A DNA stretch of 33,467 bases from CAZTLE01 sp964614415 (lineage in GTDB: Bacteria > Bacteroidota > Bacteroidia > Flavobacteriales > Flavobacteriaceae): contig CAZTLE010000015.1 in NCBI GenBank assembly GCA_964614415.1, forward strand, positions 1 through 33,467. Reading direction: 5' to 3'. Under the pieces are notes generated by a model, which worked only from the letters and a program-made list of their open reading frames with translations, was not told where the DNA came from and did no database searches. A program made the translations under genes and the position numbers. This document shows positions 25,701-32,891 of this stretch, piece by piece. Each line of letters starts with the position of its first letter. Positions within the stretch are counted from its first letter, which is position 1.

Positions 25701-28700
25701 GCTCAACTCAAAATCGGATCTGCCTCTTCGATCTATGTCACCCTGTCCGTCGAAAAAGACCTTGAGATTGTGAGCACCCGGGTGGTAGAAGTGGACAAGG
25801 AGTTCAAATACATTGATTTTCCGGTCTCAGAAGACGATTATGGCGGGTATCTGGTACATTATAGCTATGTGTATCAAAACAGTGGGTATAGCGGTACGAT
25901 GCGTATCGAAGTTCCTTATCCTAAAGATGAATTAACCATAGAGACTCTGACTTTTAGAGATAAGATGAAGCCGGGTGAAGATGAAACCTGGAGTTTCAAA
26001 GTGAAGGGGCCTAAAGGGGAAAAGGTTGCGGCAGAAATGTTGGCCAGCATGTACGATACCTCCCTGGATCAGTTCCGACATCATCAATGGTCGTTCGATC
26101 CAACGCCTGAAAAGATCTATGACGGGTTTGGGAGCGCTTCTTTCGTAAATACATTTTCCAAAAGCTACCTCAACCTTTACGATCGCAGTTACTCCAACCG
26201 CAATGCCAGAATAAGGCAGGCCTGGGATCAATTTAACTGGTTCGGGTTCGAGATCAACAACTCCTCAATAGCCCGGAATTCCTATTTAGCGTTCTTGCGC
26301 GGTAAGGTACAGTCTCAATATAGAAGCGGTATCGAAGAAGGGTATATACATGGCACCGTGTACAATGAGGAATACGGTAGTCCGCTTCCCGGAGTCAACA
26401 TTACTGTCGAAGGAACTGCGGAGGGTACGACCACAGACTTCGAAGGTAAATTCAGTATAGCAGCTAAACCCGGACAAGATTTATTCTTTGACTATATCGG
26501 GTATCATTTGGTCAAGTATAAAGTGGAAGCTTCCAAAAACTACATAAGCATTGAGATGAGTCCAAATACGGATGAACTTGACGAGGTAGTTGTCACTGCC
26601 TCGGGTGTGACCAGGCAGAAAAAGGCACTGGGTTATGCGGTGAGTACGGTGGAGTCTGAAAGCATCCGGCAGTTCAATGCGGAAGGGGATGTGGCCCCGC
26701 TTCTTTCCGGTAAAGCAGCAGGTGTTCAGATAGGTGATTATTATTACGACAATGCTATTGCCGAGGTATTAGTGGGAGCCGGCGGGCAACCGAACAACGA
26801 TTTTGACGATGTGGTAGTTCGAAAGAACCTTCAGGAAACAGCATTCTTCTTCCCGCACTTACAAACCGATGCAGAAGGGCAGATCACATTTTCCTTTACC
26901 GCGCCTGAAGCCCTCACCCGCTGGAAACTACAGCTGTTGGCACACACTAAGGAGCTACAAAGCAAAGTGACTTCCCTTAATTCAATAACTCAGAAAGAGC
27001 TCATGGTACTCCCTAATGCTCCTCGATTCCTGCGGGAAGGAGATAAGATTACCATTCAGACCAAAATCGCCAATCTAACCAAAGAGGAGCAATTGGGTAC
27101 GGCCGTGCTTAGATTAGTGAATGGCCTGTCCCTGGAAGCCATAGACATTCCTCTGGGCAATGGAGACAATGAACGGAATTTTACCATCGATGCCGGAGGC
27201 AACACAGAGGTATCCTGGAATCTCAGTATTCCGGAGGGAATTCAGTCGGTGCAGTATACCGTGATCGCAAAATCACAGGCTTTCAGTGACGGCGAACAAA
27301 ACTGGCTGCCCGTACTTCCCAACCGGATGTTGGTTACAGAAACGTTGCCTATGTGGGTTCGTTCCAACGAAACGCGTTCTTTTAGCCTCGACAAACTAAA
27401 GAACAATACGTCCCCTACCCTTAGACATGAGCGACTTACACTTGAGATCACTTCCAATCCGGCCTGGTATGCCGTTCAGGCACTGCCATACCTTATGGAG
27501 TATCCGTATGAATGCAGTGAACAGACCTTTGCACGCTACTATGCCAACGCACTGGCAACGCATATTGTGGAACAGCAACCTCGTATCAAACAGGTGTTCG
27601 ATCAATGGAAGGATTCGGAAACTTTGTTGAGCAATCTGGAAAAGAATGAGGAGCTAAAATCATTACTTATTCAGGAAACACCCTGGTTAAGGGAAGCACA
27701 AAGCGAAGGAGAGCAAAAGAAGCGCATTGCCTTGTTGTTCGATTACAACAAAATGAACAACGAGCTCATTGCCACGATGAACAAGTTGCGCAACAATCAA
27801 ATGACATCAGGTGCATGGCCCTGGTTCCGGGGCGGACTTGAAAACCGCTATATCACCCAACACATTGCCACCGGTTTCGGACATTTGGAAAAACTCGGCG
27901 TGTCCTTCTATAATGGCGAAAAGAATATGCTTAAAAAAGCAGTTACCTGGTTGGATGAAAAATTCCTGGAGGAATACGACAGGCTAAAACGTTATAACCC
28001 GAAAGTTGATCTTACCCGGGATCATTTAAGCAATATGCAACTCCAATACTTGTATATGCGCAGCTTTTACCCATACATCGAAAAATCCGAACGCGTGCAG
28101 GAGGTAACGGACTACTACCTGAATCAAATAAAGACCTATTGGTTAGATCAGCCGTTATATGCCAGGGCCATGATGGCTATTATTACATACCGGCAGAACG
28201 AGGACGAAACGGCCACCGCTATTCTTACTTCGCTGAAAGAGACCAGTATTGTTTCGGAAGAGTTGGGCATGTACTGGAAAAGCAATACTGCATCCTGGTA
28301 CTGGTACCGGGCACCTATTGAAACCCAGGCATTGCTGATCGAAGCATTTTCAGACATTACCCGGGACACGGAAGCCATTGACAATATGAAAATCTGGTTA
28401 CTGAAGCATAAACGTACAAACCGCTGGGAAACTACACGATCTACGACAGATGCCATCTACGCCATTTTATTGCAGGGCAGTGACTGGCTAAGTGTTACCG
28501 AAGCCGTTGACGTATCCGTTGGAGGGTCTGCAGTAAACCCAAATACCCTGGACAATGTGCAGGCCGAAGCGGGAACCGGGTATTTCAAAACGAGTTGGGG
28601 TCGTGGCGAAATCTCTCCTGAAATGGCGGATGTCACGCTCTCAAAAAAAGGAGATGGTGTCGCCTGGGGTGGGCTCTACTGGCAATACTTTGAGGACCTG

Positions 28701-29144
28701 GACAATATCACCAAAGCCGAATCGCCCCTCAAGGTGGCTAAAAAACTCTTCCTGGTATCCAACGCGGATCGCGGTGAGGAGATGGCGGAAATTACAGACG
28801 GTAAGAATGTAAAAGTGGGTGACCTCATTCGCGTGCGTATTGAAATACGCACCGATCGCGATATGGAGTTTATTCACATGAAAGACATGCGGGCGGCAGG
28901 ATTGGAACCTGTGGACATAATTTCAGAATACAAATGGCAGGACGGCCTTGGATACTATCAGGCCACTAAAGATGCATCGACCAATTTCTTTTTCGATTGG
29001 TTGCCAAAAGGAGTTTACGTGTTCGAATATGACCTGCGGGTGAACAATTCAGGCGATTTTGGTAACGGCATTACAACGCTGCAAAGCATGTACGCGCCTG
29101 AGTTTTCAAGTCACAGTGAAGGTGTGCGGCTTAAGGTAAACTAA
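22740..29144 (+). CDS. Alpha-2-macroglobulin family protein with inserted carboxypeptidase-regulatory and SusC-like plug segment
   Basis: This 2134-residue exported protein (signal peptide MKRLAILFLLLVLTSAGYAQ) has no lipobox. An N-terminal region of unclear fold runs to about 560. An MG2 domain follows (FTDRSIYRPGQTVYFKA, from about 585), then further MG domains (SVEEYKRPKFEVKF, from about 682) and a bait-region-like domain (YAPGEKAQLKI, about 980-1120). Residues about 1201-1350 are an insertion: a CarboxypepD_reg-like domain (GTVYNEEYGSPLPGVNITVE ... TTTDFEGKFSI), then DELDEVVVTASG (from 1278) and a short SusC-like plug (LSGKAAGVQIGD). The A2M domain begins at about 1361 (RKNLQETAFFFP). The thioester motif CSEQ is at 1592-1595 in YPYECSEQTF. 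Family members trap proteases by a thioester after bait cleavage. It stands alone; no penicillin-binding protein gene (the usual partner in enterobacteria) is adjacent. Confidence 0.9.
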   Translation: MKRLAILFLLLVLTSAGYAQQKSFETLWKQVELLELQGKQKSALEVVNGIAEKAIAEKHEVQRIKTLLFQSKFALTLEEDAQLKIVSEFKELATSSATPTRNVVENMLARIYWDYFQNKRFYIYQRTKTDSKVDPDDFRTWDTETLLAEIRTHYLNSLQNGLILQLTPISDYKEIINFKENSQRFRPTLFDFLSHNALAFFKTTESDITQPSYQFQITDGTYFTEAPQFALQKITHKDSIAQQLNALKIYQSLIKFHNNDTDPMARAYIDVERLMFLHDNARFPEAQKVYENALEKGVQATQGEAASFYAFELANLYSRQGSEYVIEQNEDNRWKKKEALELCNSYLEAFPEGVRAQKFKTLKKELLRPEMRIEAEEFVLVRRPSYMKIRYENFKSLYTSVYSINRRQLRKLRDKRNQSDKWEYIKTLPVVKQWTSSLPDEGDLQSHETEIELPPLENGEYVLLVKPSEESEETFFDYTFIQATNIALVSKQTKKGNVIQVVDRYNGRPLSKTQVTIEYERRTDIKREQKETDVNGEFIMLSSYDRSRWRPSYIISHPVIGDAHFEGANYYGYWSRPKEKISYNAFIFTDRSIYRPGQTVYFKAIAMKTENGVSTVVPNHEMYVDLSDVNGDDIGELELKTNEYGTISGEFVLPRNTLTGQFTMDAYSLSYDDLDAVTSISVEEYKRPKFEVKFDPVTESYRVNDSIAVTGKALAYAGSNITNARVKYTVRRIVQYPRWYSRGYQYETYYYGGEGQEITFGETETDAKGTFEINFKALPDLTSSKENQPIFNYEVAVDITDINGETRTKETTVRAGYHTLEIDAVLPNPLDKAQKWYDMVLTTQNLNGEFTPSRGTITVHKLKGPDRVLRQRPWSAPDYRSMTRATFEQKFPFDSYDDMNAFNNWERGEQVFAQAFDTGERKEVTLGNLKKWESGQYVVELKATDAFGMEVKDITYFRLFGNKDKIPADNARFEVSKNKEQYAPGEKAQLKIGSASSIYVTLSVEKDLEIVSTRVVEVDKEFKYIDFPVSEDDYGGYLVHYSYVYQNSGYSGTMRIEVPYPKDELTIETLTFRDKMKPGEDETWSFKVKGPKGEKVAAEMLASMYDTSLDQFRHHQWSFDPTPEKIYDGFGSASFVNTFSKSYLNLYDRSYSNRNARIRQAWDQFNWFGFEINNSSIARNSYLAFLRGKVQSQYRSGIEEGYIHGTVYNEEYGSPLPGVNITVEGTAEGTTTDFEGKFSIAAKPGQDLFFDYIGYHLVKYKVEASKNYISIEMSPNTDELDEVVVTASGVTRQKKALGYAVSTVESESIRQFNAEGDVAPLLSGKAAGVQIGDYYYDNAIAEVLVGAGGQPNNDFDDVVVRKNLQETAFFFPHLQTDAEGQITFSFTAPEALTRWKLQLLAHTKELQSKVTSLNSITQKELMVLPNAPRFLREGDKITIQTKIANLTKEEQLGTAVLRLVNGLSLEAIDIPLGNGDNERNFTIDAGGNTEVSWNLSIPEGIQSVQYTVIAKSQAFSDGEQNWLPVLPNRMLVTETLPMWVRSNETRSFSLDKLKNNTSPTLRHERLTLEITSNPAWYAVQALPYLMEYPYECSEQTFARYYANALATHIVEQQPRIKQVFDQWKDSETLLSNLEKNEELKSLLIQETPWLREAQSEGEQKKRIALLFDYNKMNNELIATMNKLRNNQMTSGAWPWFRGGLENRYITQHIATGFGHLEKLGVSFYNGEKNMLKKAVTWLDEKFLEEYDRLKRYNPKVDLTRDHLSNMQLQYLYMRSFYPYIEKSERVQEVTDYYLNQIKTYWLDQPLYARAMMAIITYRQNEDETATAILTSLKETSIVSEELGMYWKSNTASWYWYRAPIETQALLIEAFSDITRDTEAIDNMKIWLLKHKRTNRWETTRSTTDAIYAILLQGSDWLSVTEAVDVSVGGSAVNPNTLDNVQAEAGTGYFKTSWGRGEISPEMADVTLSKKGDGVAWGGLYWQYFEDLDNITKAESPLKVAKKLFLVSNADRGEEMAEITDGKNVKVGDLIRVRIEIRTDRDMEFIHMKDMRAAGLEPVDIISEYKWQDGLGYYQATKDASTNFFFDWLPKGVYVFEYDLRVNNSGDFGNGITTLQSMYAPEFSSHSEGVRLKVN

Positions 29145-29668
29145 CGGCGTTTCGACTTTGGAGGATACTTGTTTAGTATCTTCTGAATGATCGCAAGATA
29201 ATAGGCCTCTCTCTGCTCGGGAGTGGCCTTTTCTCTGTACTTAGCTTCGCTTACGGCCTGCCAAACGAGTTTATCTTCAGCAGTATCCACAAAATCCAGG
29301 GTAAATATCTGAACCAACCTGGGGCCTCCCAAAGGGATGCCTCCGCTTACGCCACCGCCTACATTACGACCTCCGCCACCAACACCAATGCCTATGGAAC
29401 TCTGGGAATTGGAGATTGCTTCTTCGGCGTAGAAATTAATGACAAAATCCGGCGTACTGCTCATGGTATACCCACGGGAGCGTAACAAGCTGTCCAGTGC
29501 GTACTTCACCCGCTTATCGTCCAACTGATTCAAACCGGAATCGATGCCGGGGTAATAATTATAGGTTTTGTATTTAGTAAAATCTGTCCCTTTCTCAAAA
29601 TCGGTATTCACGGCTGCCCCACAAGAAAGCATAAGAACAGAGAGCATCACAATCATTAGATACTTCAT
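29141..29668 (-). CDS. DUF4136 family lipoprotein
   Basis: 175 residues from ATG 29666-29668, which begins a lipoprotein signal (MKYLMIVMLSVLMLSC). The in-frame extension to 29737 would precede the signal and is rejected. The domain matches DUF4136: TDFTKYKTYNYYPG near the start, then YALDSLLRSRGYTMSSTPDF and VINFYAEEAIS. A Gly-rich loop (GIGVGGGGRNVGGGVSGG) follows, and a final part resembles other members (LDFVDTAEDKLVWQAVSEAK). Its function is unknown. Its stop overlaps the macroglobulin stop (convergent), and it diverges from the Crp/Fnr gene. Confidence 0.88.
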   Translation of the reverse strand: MKYLMIVMLSVLMLSCGAAVNTDFEKGTDFTKYKTYNYYPGIDSGLNQLDDKRVKYALDSLLRSRGYTMSSTPDFVINFYAEEAISNSQSSIGIGVGGGGRNVGGGVSGGIPLGGPRLVQIFTLDFVDTAEDKLVWQAVSEAKYREKATPEQREAYYLAIIQKILNKYPPKSKRR

Positions 29669-29715
29669 AGCCTTGTTTTTTATAAAGGTAGCGAAAAAGT
29701 GGGAATAGGTTTGCC

Positions 29716-29723
29716 TATATTTG
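29716..29723 (+). promoter_or_regulatory. Candidate -7 element of the Crp/Fnr-family gene
   Basis: TATATTTG is a full match to TAnnTTTG, 21 bases upstream of ATG 29745. The -33 TTG is not seen at the usual distance. Confidence 0.4.
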
Positions 29724-29744
29724 AGTAGATACCGCATTCAGAAT

Positions 29745-30308
29745 ATGGACAGTCTCATTACGGCATTACGACAGTATACTACCGTTTCGGCGGACCTTGA
29801 GAACAGGATCACGCAGGTTTTTACAGAAAAGAAAGTCGATAAGCAGGCCGAGCTATTGAAAGAAGCCGGTTATTGCAATCATTTTTACTTCATTGAAAGC
29901 GGTTTATTGCGGTCCTATTTCTTACAAGACGGTAAGGAACGTACCTATTGGTTCTATGCTGAAGATCAGTTTTGCACGGCCTGGTACAGCTTCTATACCG
30001 GTGAACCGAGTTTTGAAACCCTGGAAGCTATTGAACCCAGTACGTTATGGGCGATCTCAAAAACAGATTTCGAAGCGTTGGCAGACACCCATCGCGAGTT
30101 TGAACGATTCGCCCGAAAGTTCATCGAAATACAGTATGCAGTGATGGACAATATCACCAAGAACTTTCAGGATCTTACGGCCACCGAGAAATACGAATCG
30201 CTAACAGCCTCTATGCCTAACCTCGATCAGCGAGCCAAGCTTGGACAAATTGCCTCTTTTCTGGGAATGAGTCAGGAAACCCTGAGCCGCCTTAGAGGTA
30301 AGAAGTGA
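29745..30308 (+). CDS. Crp/Fnr-family transcriptional regulator
   Basis: 187 residues from ATG 29745; a TTG 24 bases upstream is in frame but overlaps the probable promoter. The N-terminal two thirds form a cyclic-nucleotide-binding-like barrel (FYFIESGLLRSYFLQDGKER, then TYWFYAEDQFCTAWYSFYTG). The C-terminal helix-turn-helix is short (LGQIASFLGMSQETLSRLRG). This length is normal for Bacteroidota members of the family. No FNR-type N-terminal iron-sulfur cysteine cluster is present and the cAMP-contact motif is poor, so the effector is unknown. It lies upstream of two genes that follow an FNR-like operator and may regulate them. Confidence 0.87.
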   Translation: MDSLITALRQYTTVSADLENRITQVFTEKKVDKQAELLKEAGYCNHFYFIESGLLRSYFLQDGKERTYWFYAEDQFCTAWYSFYTGEPSFETLEAIEPSTLWAISKTDFEALADTHREFERFARKFIEIQYAVMDNITKNFQDLTATEKYESLTASMPNLDQRAKLGQIASFLGMSQETLSRLRGKK

Positions 30309-30311
30309 TTT

Positions 30312-30327
30312 TTTGATTTAGGTCAAA
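30312..30327. promoter_or_regulatory. FNR/CRP-like inverted repeat (candidate operator)
   Basis: TTTGA (30312-30316) and TCAAA (30323-30327) are perfect inverted arms with a 6-base spacer. The core TTGATTTAGGTCAA matches the FNR-type consensus TTGAT-N4-ATCAA at 9 of 10 specified positions. It lies four bases after the stop codon of the Crp/Fnr-family gene, and its centre is about 40 bases before the likely transcription start set by the -7 element at 30349. Confidence 0.6.
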
Positions 30328-30348
30328 GGAAAGCACAATCCCGCACCA

Positions 30349-30356
30349 TAGTTTTG
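30349..30356 (+). promoter_or_regulatory. Candidate -7 element for the genes starting at 30374
   Basis: TAGTTTTG is a full match to TAnnTTTG, 17 bases upstream of the start codon at 30374. No -33 TTG is seen at 17-23 bases. The inverted repeat at 30312-30327 sits just upstream, as in an activator-dependent promoter. Confidence 0.5.
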
Positions 30357-30373
30357 CCCCAAAACAACAACTT

Positions 30374-30889
30374 ATGAGCAATTGGAAACTAGCAGGACTA
30401 AGCGCCTTGATTATTGGTATGCTGGCCGGGATTCCACATCTCGTTGCAACGAGATCGGATTCAGCATCCCTTGAAAATCGAGATTTATACATTACTTCGG
30501 AAGATGTGGATCGCAATCGATTGCCTCGCACCCGCGATGTGGAGGTTACAACAGCTACAGAACTTTCGGGCCTATGGAAGGCAGCATATACTTCGGACGA
30601 ATTCACCGGCAACATGATCGTCGAAATACGCAACGAAGATACGTCCTGGGCAGGCTATGTCGTGGAGTATACAGATGCCTATGGGAATTCGCTTGCTGCC
30701 GAAGACAAGATCCTTGAAATTACGGGAAAGAAGGGCAAAAAATGGAAAATCATTTATACCATGACTTACGAAGGTGAAACATATCGAATGCCCGGCCATA
30801 TTGTTTTGATCTCCGAAACGAAACTAAAGCTCACCTACGACCTCGAGGGCTATGGTGACACCGAAGTCTGGACAAAAGTAACCGATTAA
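30374..30889 (+). CDS. Exported or membrane-anchored small beta-rich protein, function unknown
   Basis: This 171-residue protein has an N-terminal hydrophobic segment (LAGLSALIIGMLAGIPHLV, about 6-24) that acts as a signal or anchor. The rest is a small beta-rich domain (about 60-170): ATELSGLWKAAYTSDEFTG, then TGKKGKKWKIIYTMTYEG, and a closing segment LKLTYDLEGYGDTEVWTK. This resembles a lipocalin- or DUF2147-like fold without a clear family match. The stop is two bases before the desaturase-like gene, so the two are almost certainly one transcript. They sit after a putative FNR-like operator. Confidence 0.75.
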   Translation: MSNWKLAGLSALIIGMLAGIPHLVATRSDSASLENRDLYITSEDVDRNRLPRTRDVEVTTATELSGLWKAAYTSDEFTGNMIVEIRNEDTSWAGYVVEYTDAYGNSLAAEDKILEITGKKGKKWKIIYTMTYEGETYRMPGHIVLISETKLKLTYDLEGYGDTEVWTKVTD

Positions 30890-30891
30890 GC

Positions 30892-31803
30892 ATGCTGGAA
30901 TACCTTGCAAAACAATTAGATTGGGTTGACGTAATCCATTGGTTCGGGATCTTCAATGATTGGAGCGTGTTATACGTAATCCTGCCGTTCTTCATTTTTG
31001 AACTCATTCGGTATACGGTGCTGCGACGCCTCACCTGGGGATTGGTTAAGGATTCTATAGCCAATCTAATCACTTTTGGGGCCTTCGTAGTGATCGAATA
31101 CATACTTGGGATCCTGGCGGTCACCAAGCTCTACTTTTGGGTCTATGAACATGTTAGCTTGCCGCACTTGCCGCTCAATTGGGTTACGATAATCTGCTGC
31201 ATACTGCTTGCTGACTTTACCTATTACTGGGATCATCGAATGCTGCACAGGGCAGGTATTGGTTGGGCAACTCATACCGTTCATCACAGCTCGCCGCATT
31301 TTAACATGTCGGTCGCCTATCGCTTTGGCCCCATGGATTCGATATTCCCAATATTATTCTCGCTACCCATCGTGATGTTGGGATTCGACCCGGTACTGGT
31401 ATTACTTTCTGAAGTGTTTGTTCAGGTGTTCCAAACGCTGCTGCATACCGAAGCCATTAAAAAGCTGCCAAAACCCATAGAATACATTTTCAATACGCCG
31501 TCCCACCACAGGGTACATCACGGATCCAACCGACAGTACTGGGACAAGAACTACGCCGGCATGTTCATCATCTGGGATCGTATGTTGGGCACCTTCGAAC
31601 CTGAGGTCGAGGAAGTTCGCTACGGATTGGATAAACCCATTAACTCCACCAACCCCATAGTTATATTCCTTCATGGATTACAACGGCTTTTTAAGAGGGT
31701 GACGGAAACCAGGGGAATGGTAAACAAGCTAAAACTACTCATAAAACCACCCGGATGGCAACCGGGAGAGAATGATGAATTACGAATGTCGAATGACGAA
31801 TGA
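30892..31803 (+). CDS. Sterol desaturase / fatty acid hydroxylase family membrane protein
   Basis: This 303-residue polytopic membrane protein carries the family's di-iron histidine motifs: DHRMLHR (His115, His119), HTVHHSSPHFN (His128, His131, His132) and PSHHRVHHGSN (His205, His206, His209, His210). About four hydrophobic segments precede and separate them. Members oxidise lipids (C-H hydroxylation or desaturation) using a di-iron centre. The substrate here is unknown and need not be a sterol. The C-terminal ten residues (NDELRMSNDE) and the stop codon are encoded by heptamer repeats (31772-31806) that continue past the gene, so the end of the protein is probably a repeat-derived extension. 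It follows the small exported protein gene by two bases. Confidence 0.88.
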   Translation: MLEYLAKQLDWVDVIHWFGIFNDWSVLYVILPFFIFELIRYTVLRRLTWGLVKDSIANLITFGAFVVIEYILGILAVTKLYFWVYEHVSLPHLPLNWVTIICCILLADFTYYWDHRMLHRAGIGWATHTVHHSSPHFNMSVAYRFGPMDSIFPILFSLPIVMLGFDPVLVLLSEVFVQVFQTLLHTEAIKKLPKPIEYIFNTPSHHRVHHGSNRQYWDKNYAGMFIIWDRMLGTFEPEVEEVRYGLDKPINSTNPIVIFLHGLQRLFKRVTETRGMVNKLKLLIKPPGWQPGENDELRMSNDE

Positions 31804-31806
31804 CGA
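31772..31806 (+). repeat. Five-unit heptamer tract spanning the desaturase stop codon
   Basis: Five in-phase units of type ATnnnGA (atgatga, attacga, atgtcga, atgacga, atgacga) run 31772-31806. The TGA stop of the desaturase-like gene (31801-31803) lies within the last unit, and the preceding units encode its last ten residues. The same unit type appears at 20841-20868. Confidence 0.85.
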
Positions 31807-31822
31807 AGCGAGTGGTTTGTGG

Positions 31823-31841
31823 CCTGTCTGCCGCAGGCAGG
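31823..31841. repeat. 19-bp imperfect palindrome
   Basis: CCTGTCTGC (31823-31831) pairs with GCAGGCAGG (31833-31841) with one T-G wobble and a one-base centre. It sits between two heptamer tracts. Part of it (gtctgccgca) recurs at 20917-20926. Confidence 0.65.
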
Positions 31842-31854
31842 TTAATGGTTTATA

Positions 31855-32036
31855 ACTTAGCACTTAAAATTCAAAACTCAAGATTTACAACTCAAAACTT
31901 AACACTTCAAACTCAAAATTTAGAACTTAGGACTCAAAACTCAACATTTACAACTTAAAATTCAACACTCAACACTTAACACTTAACACTTAACACTTCA
32001 AACTCAAAACTTAACATTTCAAACTCAAAACTTGAA
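31855..32036 (+). repeat. Heptanucleotide tandem array, 26 in-phase units
   Basis: From 31855 to 32036 the sequence divides into exactly 26 seven-base units without an insertion or deletion. Each starts with A and follows a pattern close to ACTYAAM; common forms are acttaac, actcaaa, attcaaa and atttaca. Three identical acttaac units stand in a row from 31974 (31974, 31981, 31988). The TTG start codon of the VOC gene (32032) is inside the last unit. Six units of the same kind precede the PaiB-like gene (17371-17412). Confidence 0.92.
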
Positions 32037-32745
32037 ACCAAGCACCTTCATCTGGACCGATCTCTCCGCCTACAGCCTTTCCAGGGCCAATGAATTCTAC
32101 CAAAATATTTTCGACTGGACCTTTTACGATGCGGGAGATGGATATCAGGTGGCATACTCTAACGCTAAAGAGGCCGCTGGAATGTATGCCATGCCTCAAA
32201 AGTTCATCGATATGGGGATGCCGTCATTCTGGATGTCCTACGTACAAGTCGAGGATGTACTCAAAACCGTTGATACCGCGCGGGAGTTGGGAGGTATTAT
32301 CGAACTGGTCGACAGGCTTCCTTCGGGTAACATAGCACTTATCAGGGATTCGCTGGGAGCCGGATTTACTGTTTATGACGGAACGGAATTTAATGGCCGA
32401 ACTTCAGATCTTCCGGGAAGATTGGTATGGAACGAACTATTTGTTTCTGATGCAACCAGGGTTATGGAATTCTATGCATCCCTCTTTCAATGGAGATATC
32501 AGGATCTGGGTAATGATCGGCATCTTATACTTACTTCTGAAGGAGAAATCGTTTCGGCCATTCAGCAAATATCCAATGACATCAAGGGAAAACACGAATA
32601 CTGGGCGGTGTACTTCGGGGTGAAGGATCTTTCTGAAACCAAACAAAAAGTAGCAGCCAACGGCGGAAAACTCATCTTCGAATCCGGCACCGAGGTCCTC
32701 TTCGCCGACCCGGACGGCGCCATGTTCCAGGTCACTCAGATTTAA
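32032..32745 (+). CDS. VOC (glyoxalase/bleomycin-resistance/dioxygenase) superfamily protein
   Basis: 237 residues in two similar halves. Half one (about 5-115) begins FIWTDLSAYSLSRANEFYQN; half two (about 122-237) begins LVWNELFVSDATRVMEFYAS and ends LFADPDGAMFQVTQI. This tandem arrangement is usual for glyoxalase-fold proteins that bind a metal or small ligand. Metal ligands are not clear in either half, so an enzymatic role is uncertain. The start is TTG 32032: the frame has no ATG or GTG between an upstream stop (31984) and the conserved N-terminus. The start lies within the last unit of the heptamer array, which therefore forms its leader. Confidence 0.82.
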   Translation: MKPSTFIWTDLSAYSLSRANEFYQNIFDWTFYDAGDGYQVAYSNAKEAAGMYAMPQKFIDMGMPSFWMSYVQVEDVLKTVDTARELGGIIELVDRLPSGNIALIRDSLGAGFTVYDGTEFNGRTSDLPGRLVWNELFVSDATRVMEFYASLFQWRYQDLGNDRHLILTSEGEIVSAIQQISNDIKGKHEYWAVYFGVKDLSETKQKVAANGGKLIFESGTEVLFADPDGAMFQVTQI

Positions 32746-32747
32746 CT

Positions 32748-32786
32748 ACGAAACTTTTCGGAAACTTCGTTATCTTTAGGTTTCGT
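32748..32786. repeat. 7-bp perfect inverted repeat upstream of the GH65-like gene
   Basis: ACGAAAC (32748-32754) and GTTTCGT (32780-32786) are exact reverse complements with 25 bases between them. A -7-like TATCTTTA lies at 32771-32778. It starts two bases after the VOC stop. It could be part of a weak terminator or an operator; neither is clear. Confidence 0.35.
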
Positions 32787-32835
32787 TTCGGAATCAGGAT
32801 GTTCAAGACAGGAATCATGACGTTCATGCATTCAT

Positions 32836-32863
32836 CTTGCAACCTGAAACTTGCAACCAGAAG
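32836..32863 (+). repeat. Short heptamer tract in the leader of the GH65-like gene
   Basis: Four in-phase units (cttgcaa, cctgaaa, cttgcaa, ccagaag) run 32836-32863, 28 bases upstream of the start codon at 32892. Confidence 0.6.
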
Positions 32864-32891
32864 AACAACCAATTCAAAAGAAACCTTAAAA

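Noticed and set aside
22740..29144. Possible TonB-dependent transporter because of the SusC-like segment
   Set aside because: There is no beta-barrel; the rest of the protein is a macroglobulin with MG2, A2M and a CSEQ thioester motif.
31855..32036. Possible CRISPR array
   Set aside because: The repeat unit is seven bases with no spacers; it is a simple tandem heptamer array, and no cas gene is nearby.
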